This document shows, piece after piece, positions 34,632 through 42,246 of a stretch of DNA of 64,000 bases (position 1 is the first letter of the stretch; the number at the start of each line of letters is the position of its first letter). This DNA is from Mucilaginibacter sp. KACC 22773 (lineage in GTDB: Bacteria; Bacteroidota; Bacteroidia; Sphingobacteriales; Sphingobacteriaceae). The notes under the pieces are model-generated. The model was not told the origin of the DNA. It searched no databases and saw nothing but the letters and a program-made list of their open reading frames with translations. The position numbers and the translations under genes are program-made. The stretch lies in the NCBI RefSeq assembly GCF_028736215.1, contig NZ_CP117883.1, positions 5,394,001 to 5,458,000 on the forward strand, given 5' to 3'.

Positions 34632-34994
34632 ATGATAAAAACTTATAAGCTATATACCGGCGCCGATGGGCACTCGCATGTACAAACGGGCACAGTGGCC
34701 GAAGGTCTTTTCAACCAGGCATCAAGCATCCGGTTCCAGGAATCGCCACCGCATTCATTTTTTGATTGGCACAATGCCCCTGCCGAGCAGTATGTGATAA
34801 CCTTATCAGGCACCCTTGAGTTTGAAACCCGTCCCGGCGAAACTTTTATTGTGCGCCCCGGCGAAATATTGATTGCCCTGGATACCACCGGGACCGCCCA
34901 TAAGTGGAAACTTGTTGATGACCAGCCATGGCGACGAGCTTATGTAGCTTTTGATGCCGGCCATGAAATAAATTTTGTGCCAGACGGTGTTTAA
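34632..34994 (+). CDS. Small single-domain cupin protein
   Basis: The 120-aa protein is one cupin barrel: motif 1 region SFFDWHNAPAEQYVITLSG near residues 43-62 and motif 2 region PGEILIALDTTGTAHKWKL near residues 79-98. Only His46 and His93 are clear metal ligand candidates, so metal use is uncertain. It stands alone; substrate unknown. Confidence 0.85.
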   Translation: MIKTYKLYTGADGHSHVQTGTVAEGLFNQASSIRFQESPPHSFFDWHNAPAEQYVITLSGTLEFETRPGETFIVRPGEILIALDTTGTAHKWKLVDDQPWRRAYVAFDAGHEINFVPDGV

Positions 34995-35116
34995 AAAAGT
35001 CATGCTGGCCCGGCATTGCTGCCAAACCAGCTCCCTGCCTGCAAAACAATCATTCTGTCTTGCTTGCAGGGCCGGTGTTTTGCCCCGATAGCAAACCGGA
35101 TGACCTTTAAACTTCT

Positions 35117-35533
35117 TTAATCGGGCTTAATTCTTACATAAACGGTACTAAAGCCATCAGAAATGAACACGTCGTTTTGGTATAAGGTATCGTTGCGGAT
35201 AATAAAAGCGGTAGGGTTTTGGTTGTTAATCTTCAACAGGTCAAAAGTTTCGGTAGCCGAATACTTATAGTTCCTGGTTATCGAAAACTTACCAGACAAG
35301 GTAAGCGAATCTTTTTTATACATTTTAAAAGTACTGTCGGCACCATAAACCTGGGTAAATGAGTAACCCAGGCTTTGCGGTGTGAGTGTAACCCCACCTA
35401 TACCACCAACTGATTTTACCCACCGCCAACTGCCTGTTATTTGTGTAGATGTTGGGACCGGCAAGCCATCTTTATTACATGAACTAATGCTGCAAAGCAC
35501 CGTGGCGGCAAACAACAGGATAAAATATTTCAT
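35117..35533 (-). CDS. Lipocalin-like lipoprotein, 138 aa
   Basis: A type II signal with lipobox SISSC (Cys19) anchors a small beta-rich domain: ITGSWRWVKSVGG near residue 33, then repeated short strands (FKMYKKDSLTLSGKFSITRNY) ending in VYVRIKPD. The TGxW start is common in lipocalin-like Bacteroidota proteins. No partner genes nearby. Function unknown. Confidence 0.75.
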   Translation of the reverse strand: MKYFILLFAATVLCSISSCNKDGLPVPTSTQITGSWRWVKSVGGIGGVTLTPQSLGYSFTQVYGADSTFKMYKKDSLTLSGKFSITRNYKYSATETFDLLKINNQNPTAFIIRNDTLYQNDVFISDGFSTVYVRIKPD

Positions 35534-35664
35534 TTTTTGGGGTTATACTAAGGTATTACGCAAGTACCTGATCTTTTGCTACAGCGCATTACATTTTTTT
35601 GCAAAAATGATTTTATATAATTAGTTATGTTATTTTGCACCAAATTTTTTTGTATCGTTAAACC

Positions 35665-36492
35665 ATGATTATAGTTATTCAATGTAAAGACCAGGTGGGC
35701 CTGGTTGCCTACATAGCAGCCATATTAGCCAAACAGCAATTAAACATAGTATCCATGCGCGAACATGTAGACCAAAACGAAGGGCTGTTTTTTATGCGGG
35801 TTGAAGTTGACAATAACCAGGACGATGCACAACTGGAGCGACTATTAAAACCCCTGCTGCCTGAGGGCGCCATGGTTATGGTAAACCCCTTGCCTCACAA
35901 AAAAGTGGTAGTACTGGTAACCAAAGAATACCATTGCCTTGCCGATATCCTTATCCGCAATTATTTTAACACATTAGGGGCAACTGTACAATGCGTTATT
36001 GGCAACCATGCTACACTGCAGAACATTTGCGAACGCTTTGATATGCCTTTTCACCACATATCACACGAGGAATACTCCAAAGAAGAATTTGAACAGCAGG
36101 TAATACAAACCATTGAGTGTTATACGCCCGACTACCTTGTGTTGGCTAAGTACATGCGCATCCTATCTCCATATTTCGTAAGCAAATTCCCTATGCGCAT
36201 TATCAATATTCATCACTCTTTTTTACCAGCATTTATTGGCGCAAATCCTTACCGTAAGGCTTTTGAACGTGGTGTGAAGCTCATTGGTGCAACCGCTCAC
36301 TTTGTATCAAACGAGTTGGACGAGGGACCTATTATCGCCCAGCAAATCATCCCCGTAAACCACACATTTACAGCAGCAACTATGGTAAAAGCCGGGCAGG
36401 AAATTGAAACATCAGTATTAGCCAAAGCCCTTAAGCTGGTATTTGAAGACCGGGTATTTGTATCAAAAAACAAGACTGTTATTTTTGAGTAA
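35665..36492 (+). CDS. purU: Formyltetrahydrofolate deformylase
   Basis: The 275-aa protein joins an N-terminal ACT domain (IVIQCKDQVGLVAYIAAILA, residues 3-22) to a formyltransferase-fold hydrolase domain. The catalytic elements are INIHHSFLPAFIGANPYRKA near residue 180 (conserved Asn and His) and NELDEGPIIAQQ near residue 215 (Asp). It releases formate from 10-formyl-THF to balance the one-carbon pool; the ACT domain usually senses methionine or glycine. Length is standard. Confidence 0.95.
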   Translation: MIIVIQCKDQVGLVAYIAAILAKQQLNIVSMREHVDQNEGLFFMRVEVDNNQDDAQLERLLKPLLPEGAMVMVNPLPHKKVVVLVTKEYHCLADILIRNYFNTLGATVQCVIGNHATLQNICERFDMPFHHISHEEYSKEEFEQQVIQTIECYTPDYLVLAKYMRILSPYFVSKFPMRIINIHHSFLPAFIGANPYRKAFERGVKLIGATAHFVSNELDEGPIIAQQIIPVNHTFTAATMVKAGQEIETSVLAKALKLVFEDRVFVSKNKTVIFE

Positions 36493-36575
36493 ACAGCGTG
36501 CCAGCCGTTAAATCTCAATATATCAACGTAATTTTTTTTTGATTTTTGACTTTTTAATTTTGACTTAAAACGATA

Positions 36576-36601
36576 ATGGTGGACCATAAATGATCCACCA
36601 T
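36576..36601. terminator. Hairpin between purU and the GH30 gene
   Basis: ATGGTGGA/TCCACCAT forms an 8-bp stem with a 10-base loop between convergent genes. A T-rich tract precedes it at 36528-36560, so on the minus strand it can act as a terminator; on the plus strand the T-run is missing. Confidence 0.4.
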
Positions 36602-36637
36602 ACATCTGAGATTTAGTTGATTATAAAAAGATCTTTG

Positions 36638-38098
36638 TTATTCTACTACAAGCGTGGCTATGGAATGTGGCTGGCTGGTTGTTTTAGCAGCTTTACCTTT
36701 TATCCACAGGCTATATTCAATTTTTTCGTCTGTTTGGTTCATCACTATTACGGATAACTTGCCGTTAGGGTTTAGATAAGCGGTAGTTAATAATTTATCG
36801 CGGCTGGCTACGGCTGCAACCCGCCTGGCACCAGGCTGAATGTACTTGCTAAAATGCCCTAAATAATAGTATGAGCTGGTGTAAATAAGGCTGCCGTTAC
36901 GTAAATCGGCGTGTATCGGGGCAAAACAGAAGTTACCCACATGGTTAGGGCCGCCTTTTTCATCCAGCAGAATGTTCCAATCTGTCCATGCTACGGTACC
37001 GGCATTAAAATCGTTTATCATTGATAATCCATAACGCTCACCAAGCGACCAATCGTTAATTTTATTGAAGTCGTATTTTTCGATACAACCTTCGGTAAAG
37101 ATCAGGTTTTTAGCAGGAAAAGCTTCGTGTGTGCGCCTTAGCGACTCAAATTGCTGCCCGGCGCCCGTCCAAGTTTCATACCAGTGAAAACCTATGCCCC
37201 ACACATATTTAGCGGCTGCGGGGTCTTCAAGAATGGTGCTGGCCTGCTGATATAACAAATCGCGATTATGATCCCAAATAATAAGCTTTTTAGCGCCCAG
37301 CCCCTGCTTTTGTAAAGTTGGGCCTAAGAAGTTCTTTACAAAATCGCGCTGCTCTTCGGCGGTGTATTTACATGATTCCCAGCTTTGTGAGGCCATGGGT
37401 TCATTTTGTACCGATAAGCCCCAGATAGGCACGCCTTCATTTTCATAAGCCCGTATAAACTTGCCAAAAAAATTGGCCCAGCTTTGATAGTATTTTGGTA
37501 ACAGTTTACCGCCATGCAGCAGGCTATTATTATCCTTCATAAATGCGGGCGGGCTCCATGGCGATGCAAACAAAGTAAGTTTGCCGCCGGCCGCCGCTAT
37601 TGCTTCTTTTATAAAGGGAATTCGGTAAGCCCTGTCATGACTAATACTAAACGTTTTAAGTGCGCCGTCTCCCTCTTTGATATAAGAGTAGCTATCACTC
37701 GAAAAATCGCAGCTTTGGATATTGGTACGGGCCAGGGTATAACCTATCCCCTTATCTTTGTCGTAGTAAGCGGCTAAAAGTTCTTTTTGCTTATCCTTAG
37801 GCAGTTTATAAAAAGTTTCGGCAGCGGCATCGGTAAGCGCACCGCCAATGCCCAACATGGTTTGGAACGATTTTGCCGGGTCAACAAAAACAGATACTTC
37901 CGTTTCGCCGGGCTGGGGGCTATCCTGAAATTTCAAGGTTTCGGTAGTTTTAAACCTCATACCCGGTTGATTATCAGAAACTATAACTTTCACCCTTTTA
38001 TTGCCTATAGAAAACGGCACTTTAACCTGGGCGTTAGCCATTGGTAGCTGCAGTAAGCCACTTGCAATAAAACAGGCAATTATCGCTTTTTTATTCAT
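36638..38098 (-). CDS. Glycoside hydrolase family 30 (glucosylceramidase-like), secreted
   Basis: Starting at the ATG complementary to 38096-38098 gives 486 aa with a signal peptide (LLQLPMANAQ, about residue 24); an upstream ATG lacks signal-like sequence. GH30 features are QTMLGIGGALTDAAAETF near residue 75, the acid/base Glu in WGLSVQNEPMASQSWESC near residue 233 and the nucleophile Glu in LIFTEGCIE near residue 333. A C-terminal beta domain ends the chain. It cleaves beta-glucosides or beta-1,6-glucans outside the cytoplasm. It is a lone gene without a SusCD pair. Confidence 0.93.
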   Translation of the reverse strand: MNKKAIIACFIASGLLQLPMANAQVKVPFSIGNKRVKVIVSDNQPGMRFKTTETLKFQDSPQPGETEVSVFVDPAKSFQTMLGIGGALTDAAAETFYKLPKDKQKELLAAYYDKDKGIGYTLARTNIQSCDFSSDSYSYIKEGDGALKTFSISHDRAYRIPFIKEAIAAAGGKLTLFASPWSPPAFMKDNNSLLHGGKLLPKYYQSWANFFGKFIRAYENEGVPIWGLSVQNEPMASQSWESCKYTAEEQRDFVKNFLGPTLQKQGLGAKKLIIWDHNRDLLYQQASTILEDPAAAKYVWGIGFHWYETWTGAGQQFESLRRTHEAFPAKNLIFTEGCIEKYDFNKINDWSLGERYGLSMINDFNAGTVAWTDWNILLDEKGGPNHVGNFCFAPIHADLRNGSLIYTSSYYYLGHFSKYIQPGARRVAAVASRDKLLTTAYLNPNGKLSVIVMNQTDEKIEYSLWIKGKAAKTTSQPHSIATLVVE

Positions 38099-38395
38099 GG
38101 TCAATATTAATTGGTGTACCGGCGGGCAAATCGCCATTAGGAAAAGCGGTTCCGGTGCTCCAAATTAAAAGAGTTAATTTGAATAAAGCAAATAGCAAGG
38201 GCAATAATTAATTGATTTATAGTTTTTTAATTAGGAATTGATACGGTTTAATACCAATAAAAAAAATCCAAATAGCATTAATAATCAAATAGTTAAAAAA
38301 TCGGGAACGATATCGGAAAAATGTTTTGATACGCTAAGGCACATTTGTGTATTTTATACACTCTGCATGTCCGGTTTAGCCTTTTGCTACTCAAT
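38099..38395. other. Intergenic region upstream of GH30
   Basis: About 297 bp of AT-rich sequence. It contains the GH30 promoter region and no credible gene or strong repeat. Confidence 0.5.
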
Positions 38396-38773
38396 TTATT
38401 GCTTTTTCAGCTCCTCCTCTATCCGCAGGCTTTCTTTGTGGATGGCGTTCATCAATTCGATAATAAAGGTTTCAGATAGGCCTTCTTTTTTACCGGCAGC
38501 AACGGCCTTTTCAAGTACCTGCTTAAAGCGGTCTGCCTGTAATGGAGCGATATTATTTTTGGCCTTGTAAATACCAATCTCCTTAACCACCTGTTCGCGC
38601 TGGCCCAACAGCGTAATAAGTTGTTTATCAAGCGAATCAATTTTATTACGGCTTATCTTCAGGGTTTGATCGGTGCTTTTAGGGGTCTCCATCGGTACAG
38701 ATTGCGCGGTGGCTAAATTGAGGTTAAACAGATACATCAATAACAAAACTCCAATTCGGGTAAATGTTTTCAT
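38396..38773 (-). CDS. Exported chorismate mutase-like protein (AroQ fold)
   Basis: With the start at the ATG complementary to 38771-38773 the 125-aa product has a signal peptide (MYLFNLNLATAQS, about residue 24) and one AroQ helical domain: RNKIDSLDKQLITLLGQREQVVKEIGIYKA, then LQADRFKQVLEKAVAAGKKEGLSETFI. The conserved Arg and Lys of the chorismate site are present (R in SRNKID and GQRE, K in YKAKN). A periplasmic chorismate mutase is unusual. It is a lone gene. Confidence 0.8.
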   Translation of the reverse strand: MKTFTRIGVLLLMYLFNLNLATAQSVPMETPKSTDQTLKISRNKIDSLDKQLITLLGQREQVVKEIGIYKAKNNIAPLQADRFKQVLEKAVAAGKKEGLSETFIIELMNAIHKESLRIEEELKKQ

Positions 38774-39024
38774 ACCACAATTTAATAAAATTAATCTAAT
38801 TAATTTGAAGATTTGAGAATTTGAAGATTTGAAAATGGAAGGGGGCAAAAAGTTTCAAAAAATAACAAAAAACCGCACAAAAAAGCAACTGGTTATCAGT
38901 TTTGGATAATAAAAATACCAGCATTCGGCCATTTTTTTATAACAGGTATCGCATTGCGCTATAGCTACAAAAAAACCGGGTCGCCATACCCGGTTTTATC
39001 TTAAATAATCATTCCGAATTGTAA

Positions 39025-39384
39025 TTACTTATCGCTATTGTGCCCGCGTTTGATCATTTCCTGAACTGCCCTGGCTAAAAGCTCCTTTCCGTAGTCATCA
39101 AGGTTAGTTTGTTTGCCGCCGCCGTTAATTTCGTAAACAATCCGTCCGTTGTCATTCTCAGCTACCAGGTCATCGCTGTTGATACTACAGGATACCGAAC
39201 CATGGGGCGAAATAGCCTTAATGGCTTTGCCATCCTCGGTAAAGTAGGTTTGGCCGCGGTATTCAATCTTTACGGTTCTGCCGTCGGCATTTTCAATAAT
39301 GGTGGTGTGCCGGCCGCCAAACCGGCAAGCCGTAGCCAGCAACATAACTGCTGCAATGGCCATAAATTGTTGTATTTTTTTCAT
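39025..39384 (-). CDS. Small lipoprotein, 119 aa
   Basis: The start at the ATG complementary to 39382-39384 gives a lipobox LLATAC (Cys20). The mature domain has short strands (TTIIENADGRTVKIEYRGQTYF) and a C-terminal helix (GKELLARAVQEMIKRGH). The middle carries Asp/Asn-rich SINSDDLVAENDNGRIVYEING. I do not recognise the family. It is a single gene. Confidence 0.7.
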   Translation of the reverse strand: MKKIQQFMAIAAVMLLATACRFGGRHTTIIENADGRTVKIEYRGQTYFTEDGKAIKAISPHGSVSCSINSDDLVAENDNGRIVYEINGGGKQTNLDDYGKELLARAVQEMIKRGHNSDK

Positions 39385-39540
39385 GATGATATGTTGTAGT
39401 GCTGCTTTCATCACAAAGCTAATACAAAACACAGTACTATACAATACATAGTACCATATTTATTGAAAATATTTTTCGCTGGTTATATTTTTTGTCCATG
39501 ACGAGTTCGGGGGGGCAAATAAACATTGGTTTTGAACGCT

Positions 39541-39590
39541 GGCCACTACTCACCCGGTCGAGGCTCCGCCCGACCGGGTGAGTAGTGGCC
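39541..39590. repeat. Perfect 20-bp inverted repeat with 10-base spacer
   Basis: 39541-39560 (GGCCACTACTCACCCGGTCG) is exactly complementary to 39571-39590; the spacer is AGGCTCCGCC. The stem is GC-rich and lacks a U-tract, so a terminator is not the obvious reading. It lies between a lipoprotein start and the end of the pentapeptide gene. Confidence 0.85.
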
Positions 39591-39621
39591 TTGTGATGTA
39601 CTCATCCCCCCAAGCACTCCC

Positions 39622-40041
39622 CTATATTTTTCCATTCAACAAATCCTCAATCAAAATACCATTGATGGTCATGCCGTTAATATTACAATCGGCTATGGCT
39701 ACGCCTTGCAGGTTGCAGTTGTTGATGGTGCTGTGGTTAAGGTCGCAATCTTCAAAGCGCAGGGGGCGTTGTTTTGCAGCGGGGTCATATGCCGTGTGGC
39801 CTTCTGGCGGCATACCAATGTTATGGATGTAAGCCCCGCCAAGCTGGGCGCCTTCAATCTCCAGGTCGCTTAGGTTGGCGTTAATAATTTTAAGTTTGGT
39901 AAGGTCAACATCATTAAAGCTGGCATTGCTCATTTTAAGCATCACGAACGTCGATCCGTCCAGGTGCGAGTATTTGGCGTCAATTACTTTGGTAGTTTCG
40001 ATGATGGTTAGCTTTTCGGCCTGATTATTTGTACTTTCCAT
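39622..40041 (-). CDS. Pentapeptide-repeat-like protein
   Basis: From the ATG complementary to 40039-40041 the product has 139 aa. It shows loosely spaced A(D/N)LxX-type pentapeptides (ASFNDVDLTKLKIINANLSDLEIEGAQLGG and later CDLNHSTINNCNLQGVAIADCNI), expected to fold as a short quadrilateral beta helix. An upstream ATG (40107) is possible, but the extra 22 residues look unlike the rest. No signal peptide. Role unknown. Confidence 0.7.
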   Translation of the reverse strand: MESTNNQAEKLTIIETTKVIDAKYSHLDGSTFVMLKMSNASFNDVDLTKLKIINANLSDLEIEGAQLGGAYIHNIGMPPEGHTAYDPAAKQRPLRFEDCDLNHSTINNCNLQGVAIADCNINGMTINGILIEDLLNGKI

Positions 40042-40216
40042 GGTAGTTTTGTTTTGTTGATCGAATTTACAAAGGAGCCCGCAAATTGTAATGGCCTGAT
40101 CAGACATTTTAAAGGTGTTTTTGCGACAATTGAAGCATTGCTGTGTGCAGGCATTATTATCTATGGTCGCATCAAACTATTTGGCAGTTACAACGTTAGG
40201 TTGTAATAAACCAATC

Positions 40217-40564
40217 ATGAGACCGATATTTTTCACGTTAACCAGTAAGCTACGGCTGATGGTGATACCCGACACCGAAGCGCATCTGGACGGACACCCG
40301 GTAATTAGTTATACCTACAGCCTGTTTATTGACAGGGACAGGGGCCACGAGGAACAAGCTTTAGATAAATTGAGCACCCTGCATTTAGATAAAATTACCG
40401 ACCCGGATTATTTAGGTTTCATTGCTTTTGAACAGCCCGCCAACGTATTTTCATATACAGCGGGCCAGCATGAATTAAGCATATCCGAAGTGGAAGAAGT
40501 AATTGAACTGCTAACCAAATTCAGAAATAACCCGCCACTTTGGCGACCAATTGATGATATGTAA
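40217..40564 (+). CDS. Hypothetical cytoplasmic protein, 115 aa
   Basis: The start at 40217 (MRPIFFTLTSKLRL) is chosen because the upstream extension is Cys-rich and uncharacteristic. The protein contains HPVISYTYSLFIDRDRGHEEQ and a final helix SEVEEVIELLTKFRN, resembling small uncharacterised Bacteroidota proteins. Its stop codon (40562-40564) touches the stop of the convergent PPOX gene with no gap. Confidence 0.6.
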   Translation: MRPIFFTLTSKLRLMVIPDTEAHLDGHPVISYTYSLFIDRDRGHEEQALDKLSTLHLDKITDPDYLGFIAFEQPANVFSYTAGQHELSISEVEEVIELLTKFRNNPPLWRPIDDM

Positions 40565-41110
40565 TTAATACAAGGCTGTTGGCAGGCCGTCAAGGCTAAG
40601 CAGGTTCTTCTCTTTTTTGTAAGCCTCCAATCCTTCAGGGCCTTTATTGGCGGCCCATTTGTAGGCCTGGTCGCGCTCGCCCTCATAGCTGTAATAAGGT
40701 ACACTAAAGCCGCACGATGTTTGCACCTGGTAAACATCGGCCACTATGATTTGCCTGGTTGATAGCAGGATATCAAAATGCTGTGCCAGCTGCGGCCATT
40801 CTTCGTCGCCTGGCAGCACAGTATAGCCATTGCCATATAAACGCAGAATATTGGGCGGCCCTTCAAAAGCGCAAAACATTAGGGTAATGCGGCCATTCTC
40901 CAGGATATGGGCCGACGTTTCGTTACCGCTGCCTATAATATCCATGTAAGCCACTTTTGTTGCAGATATTACCTTAAAGCTATCTATCCCCTTGGGCGAT
41001 AAATTAACATGCCCACCGGCGGCAAGTGGCGCCGATGCTACAAAAAACATTTTTTGTTTTTCGATAAAGGCCTGATGTGCCGGCTGGATGGTTTCAAAAA
41101 ACTTTCCCAT
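40565..41110 (-). CDS. Pyridoxamine 5'-phosphate oxidase-family (FMN-binding split barrel) protein
   Basis: The 181-aa protein has the PPOX split-barrel pattern. QKMFFVASAPLAAGGHVNLSPKG (about residues 19-41) is followed by ATKVAYMDIIGSGNETSAHI and RITLMFCAFEGPPNILRLYG, then a C-terminal stretch with QTSCGFSVPYY. It probably binds FMN, F420 or heme and reduces small substrates. True PdxH residues are not conserved. Convergent with the 40217 gene. Confidence 0.88.
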   Translation of the reverse strand: MGKFFETIQPAHQAFIEKQKMFFVASAPLAAGGHVNLSPKGIDSFKVISATKVAYMDIIGSGNETSAHILENGRITLMFCAFEGPPNILRLYGNGYTVLPGDEEWPQLAQHFDILLSTRQIIVADVYQVQTSCGFSVPYYSYEGERDQAYKWAANKGPEGLEAYKKEKNLLSLDGLPTALY

Positions 41111-41288
41111 AGTGGTTTATTTTTCCTGTTAATCAAATTTAACCAATAATTGTAGTTGCCGGGCATTTTCAGTGTTAACTTATTGTCAAGGGAGGCAGCC
41201 ACAGGGCAGAATTAAGCCGTTGGTGGAGCTGTCTACATTCACAAAATATCGAATTGCTATCTTAATTCTTGACTCTTGATTCTTTTCC

Positions 41289-41382
41289 TGCCGTTGCCTG
41301 CGGCCCGCGCTTTACACTCATACTACACAGGGCCTTAGGCGCCTGGCCGGTATCCGTTTCAATCGCTAACGGGGCTACGGCT
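41289..41382 (-). repeat. Dispersed GGATACCGGCC repeat, copy A
   Basis: Read on the minus strand it runs CGTTAGCGATTGAAACGGAT, then ACCGGCC, a variable segment, GTATGAGTGTAAAGCGCGGG and a GC-rich end. Same order as copies at 45149-46689 (split by an IS), 49891-49979 and 59047-59129. Confidence 0.7.
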
Positions 41383-41743
41383 AAACAAATACATTCAGGT
41401 AAATAAAGCTTACCGAGCAATATTTTTTGCGTGGGTCATATGTTAGCGGTTTGGATGATGGCCGACGTTATGCTTCAATACACATATTTCGTTAAAGAGT
41501 CACAAGTGGGCCATTGCCATCCACCTCGTTTTTATCTTCCTGGTAATCAAGTACTGACAAGGTAGTGTCACCACTTTTTTTATTCAGGCCCTGTAAATTT
41601 GTAGTGTCCGGATCTGGTTCGGGGGACGGGTTTCGGGGTTCGGGGATTTGCGGTTTAGTGTTGAATACTGCTATCCATCACCCGAAATCCGAAAACGGCG
41701 CGGACGCTCAGCAAAGTTAACCCATGCCGCCAAACGCCCCAGC

Positions 41744-41783
41744 CACCCCGTGTTTTAACGGGGTGCCGCCCGGTGAAAACACC
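41744..41783 (+). promoter_or_regulatory. Paired hairpins upstream of the RHS cassette, copy 2
   Basis: CACCCCGT/ACGGGGTG (41744-41765) and GGTG/CACC with AAAA loop (41772-41783) lie about 65-100 bp before the 119-aa gene. They match the pair at 5734-5777 in order and spacing, and the AT-rich leader behind them is also similar. Confidence 0.5.
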
Positions 41784-41845
41784 TATTGCCAAATAATTCT
41801 GATACTATTAATTTAACCCCAATTATTGATTACCCCTATAAACAA

Positions 41846-42205
41846 ATGAAACCAGGAATCCTTATCACAACCCTATTATCGGGCTGCTTCGCTTTATGCT
41901 TTGTGGCCGCCACCGGCCTCGATGGCAAATGGACCGGCAGCCTGCTCACCGCCGACAGCACGGCCTACCCATTAACCTACAATTTTACGCTCATCGGCGA
42001 TTCTGTTGCCGGTACGGCCAAAAGCACCCTCGGCGAGTTCCCGATCGACCAGGGCAAACTGGATACCGCCGGGCTGCACTTCAAAGTTACAGTGAACGGG
42101 CTTGATGTGTACCACAACGGTATTGTTTATACCGACTCCATCGGCATGAACATCAGCCTAAACGGCTCGGTGGTACACTGTACGCTGAACCGGACGGGTA
42201 ATTAA
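41846..42205 (+). CDS. Small secreted protein (119 aa), copy 2
   Basis: Starting at ATG 41846, the product is identical to the 5315-5674 protein at 113 of 119 positions (changes F40A, A58K, P60T, K69Q, N97T, A117T by my count). Signal peptide and DGKWTGSL start of the mature domain are unchanged. It again precedes an RHS-type gene, 41 bp upstream. An upstream in-frame ATG exists, but the match between the two copies at protein level begins here. Confidence 0.8.
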   Translation: MKPGILITTLLSGCFALCFVAATGLDGKWTGSLLTADSTAYPLTYNFTLIGDSVAGTAKSTLGEFPIDQGKLDTAGLHFKVTVNGLDVYHNGIVYTDSIGMNISLNGSVVHCTLNRTGN

Positions 42206-42246
42206 TAACAATTAAAGAAATTTCCCAAGTTTTTATTCCTTGTCAT

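Larger units (their letters stand above)
41111..41845. other. Intergenic region left of the RHS hot spot
   Basis: 735 bp without an intact gene. It holds a dispersed GGATACCGGCC-type repeat (41289-41382, minus) and a possible decayed minus-strand reading frame ending at 41492 (LQGLNKKSGDTTLSVLDYQE, then DKNEV). It also holds the paired hairpins shared with the other RHS cassette (41744-41783). Confidence 0.6.

Noticed and set aside
38774..38848. Longer start for the chorismate mutase-like gene
   Set aside because: The 25 added residues come before a clear signal peptide and derive from repeat-like GAAGATTTGA sequence.
41492..41640. Minus-strand short frame ending at 41492 as a gene
   Set aside because: Only a short peptide without start or recognisable family; reported only as possible decayed sequence in the intergenic entry.
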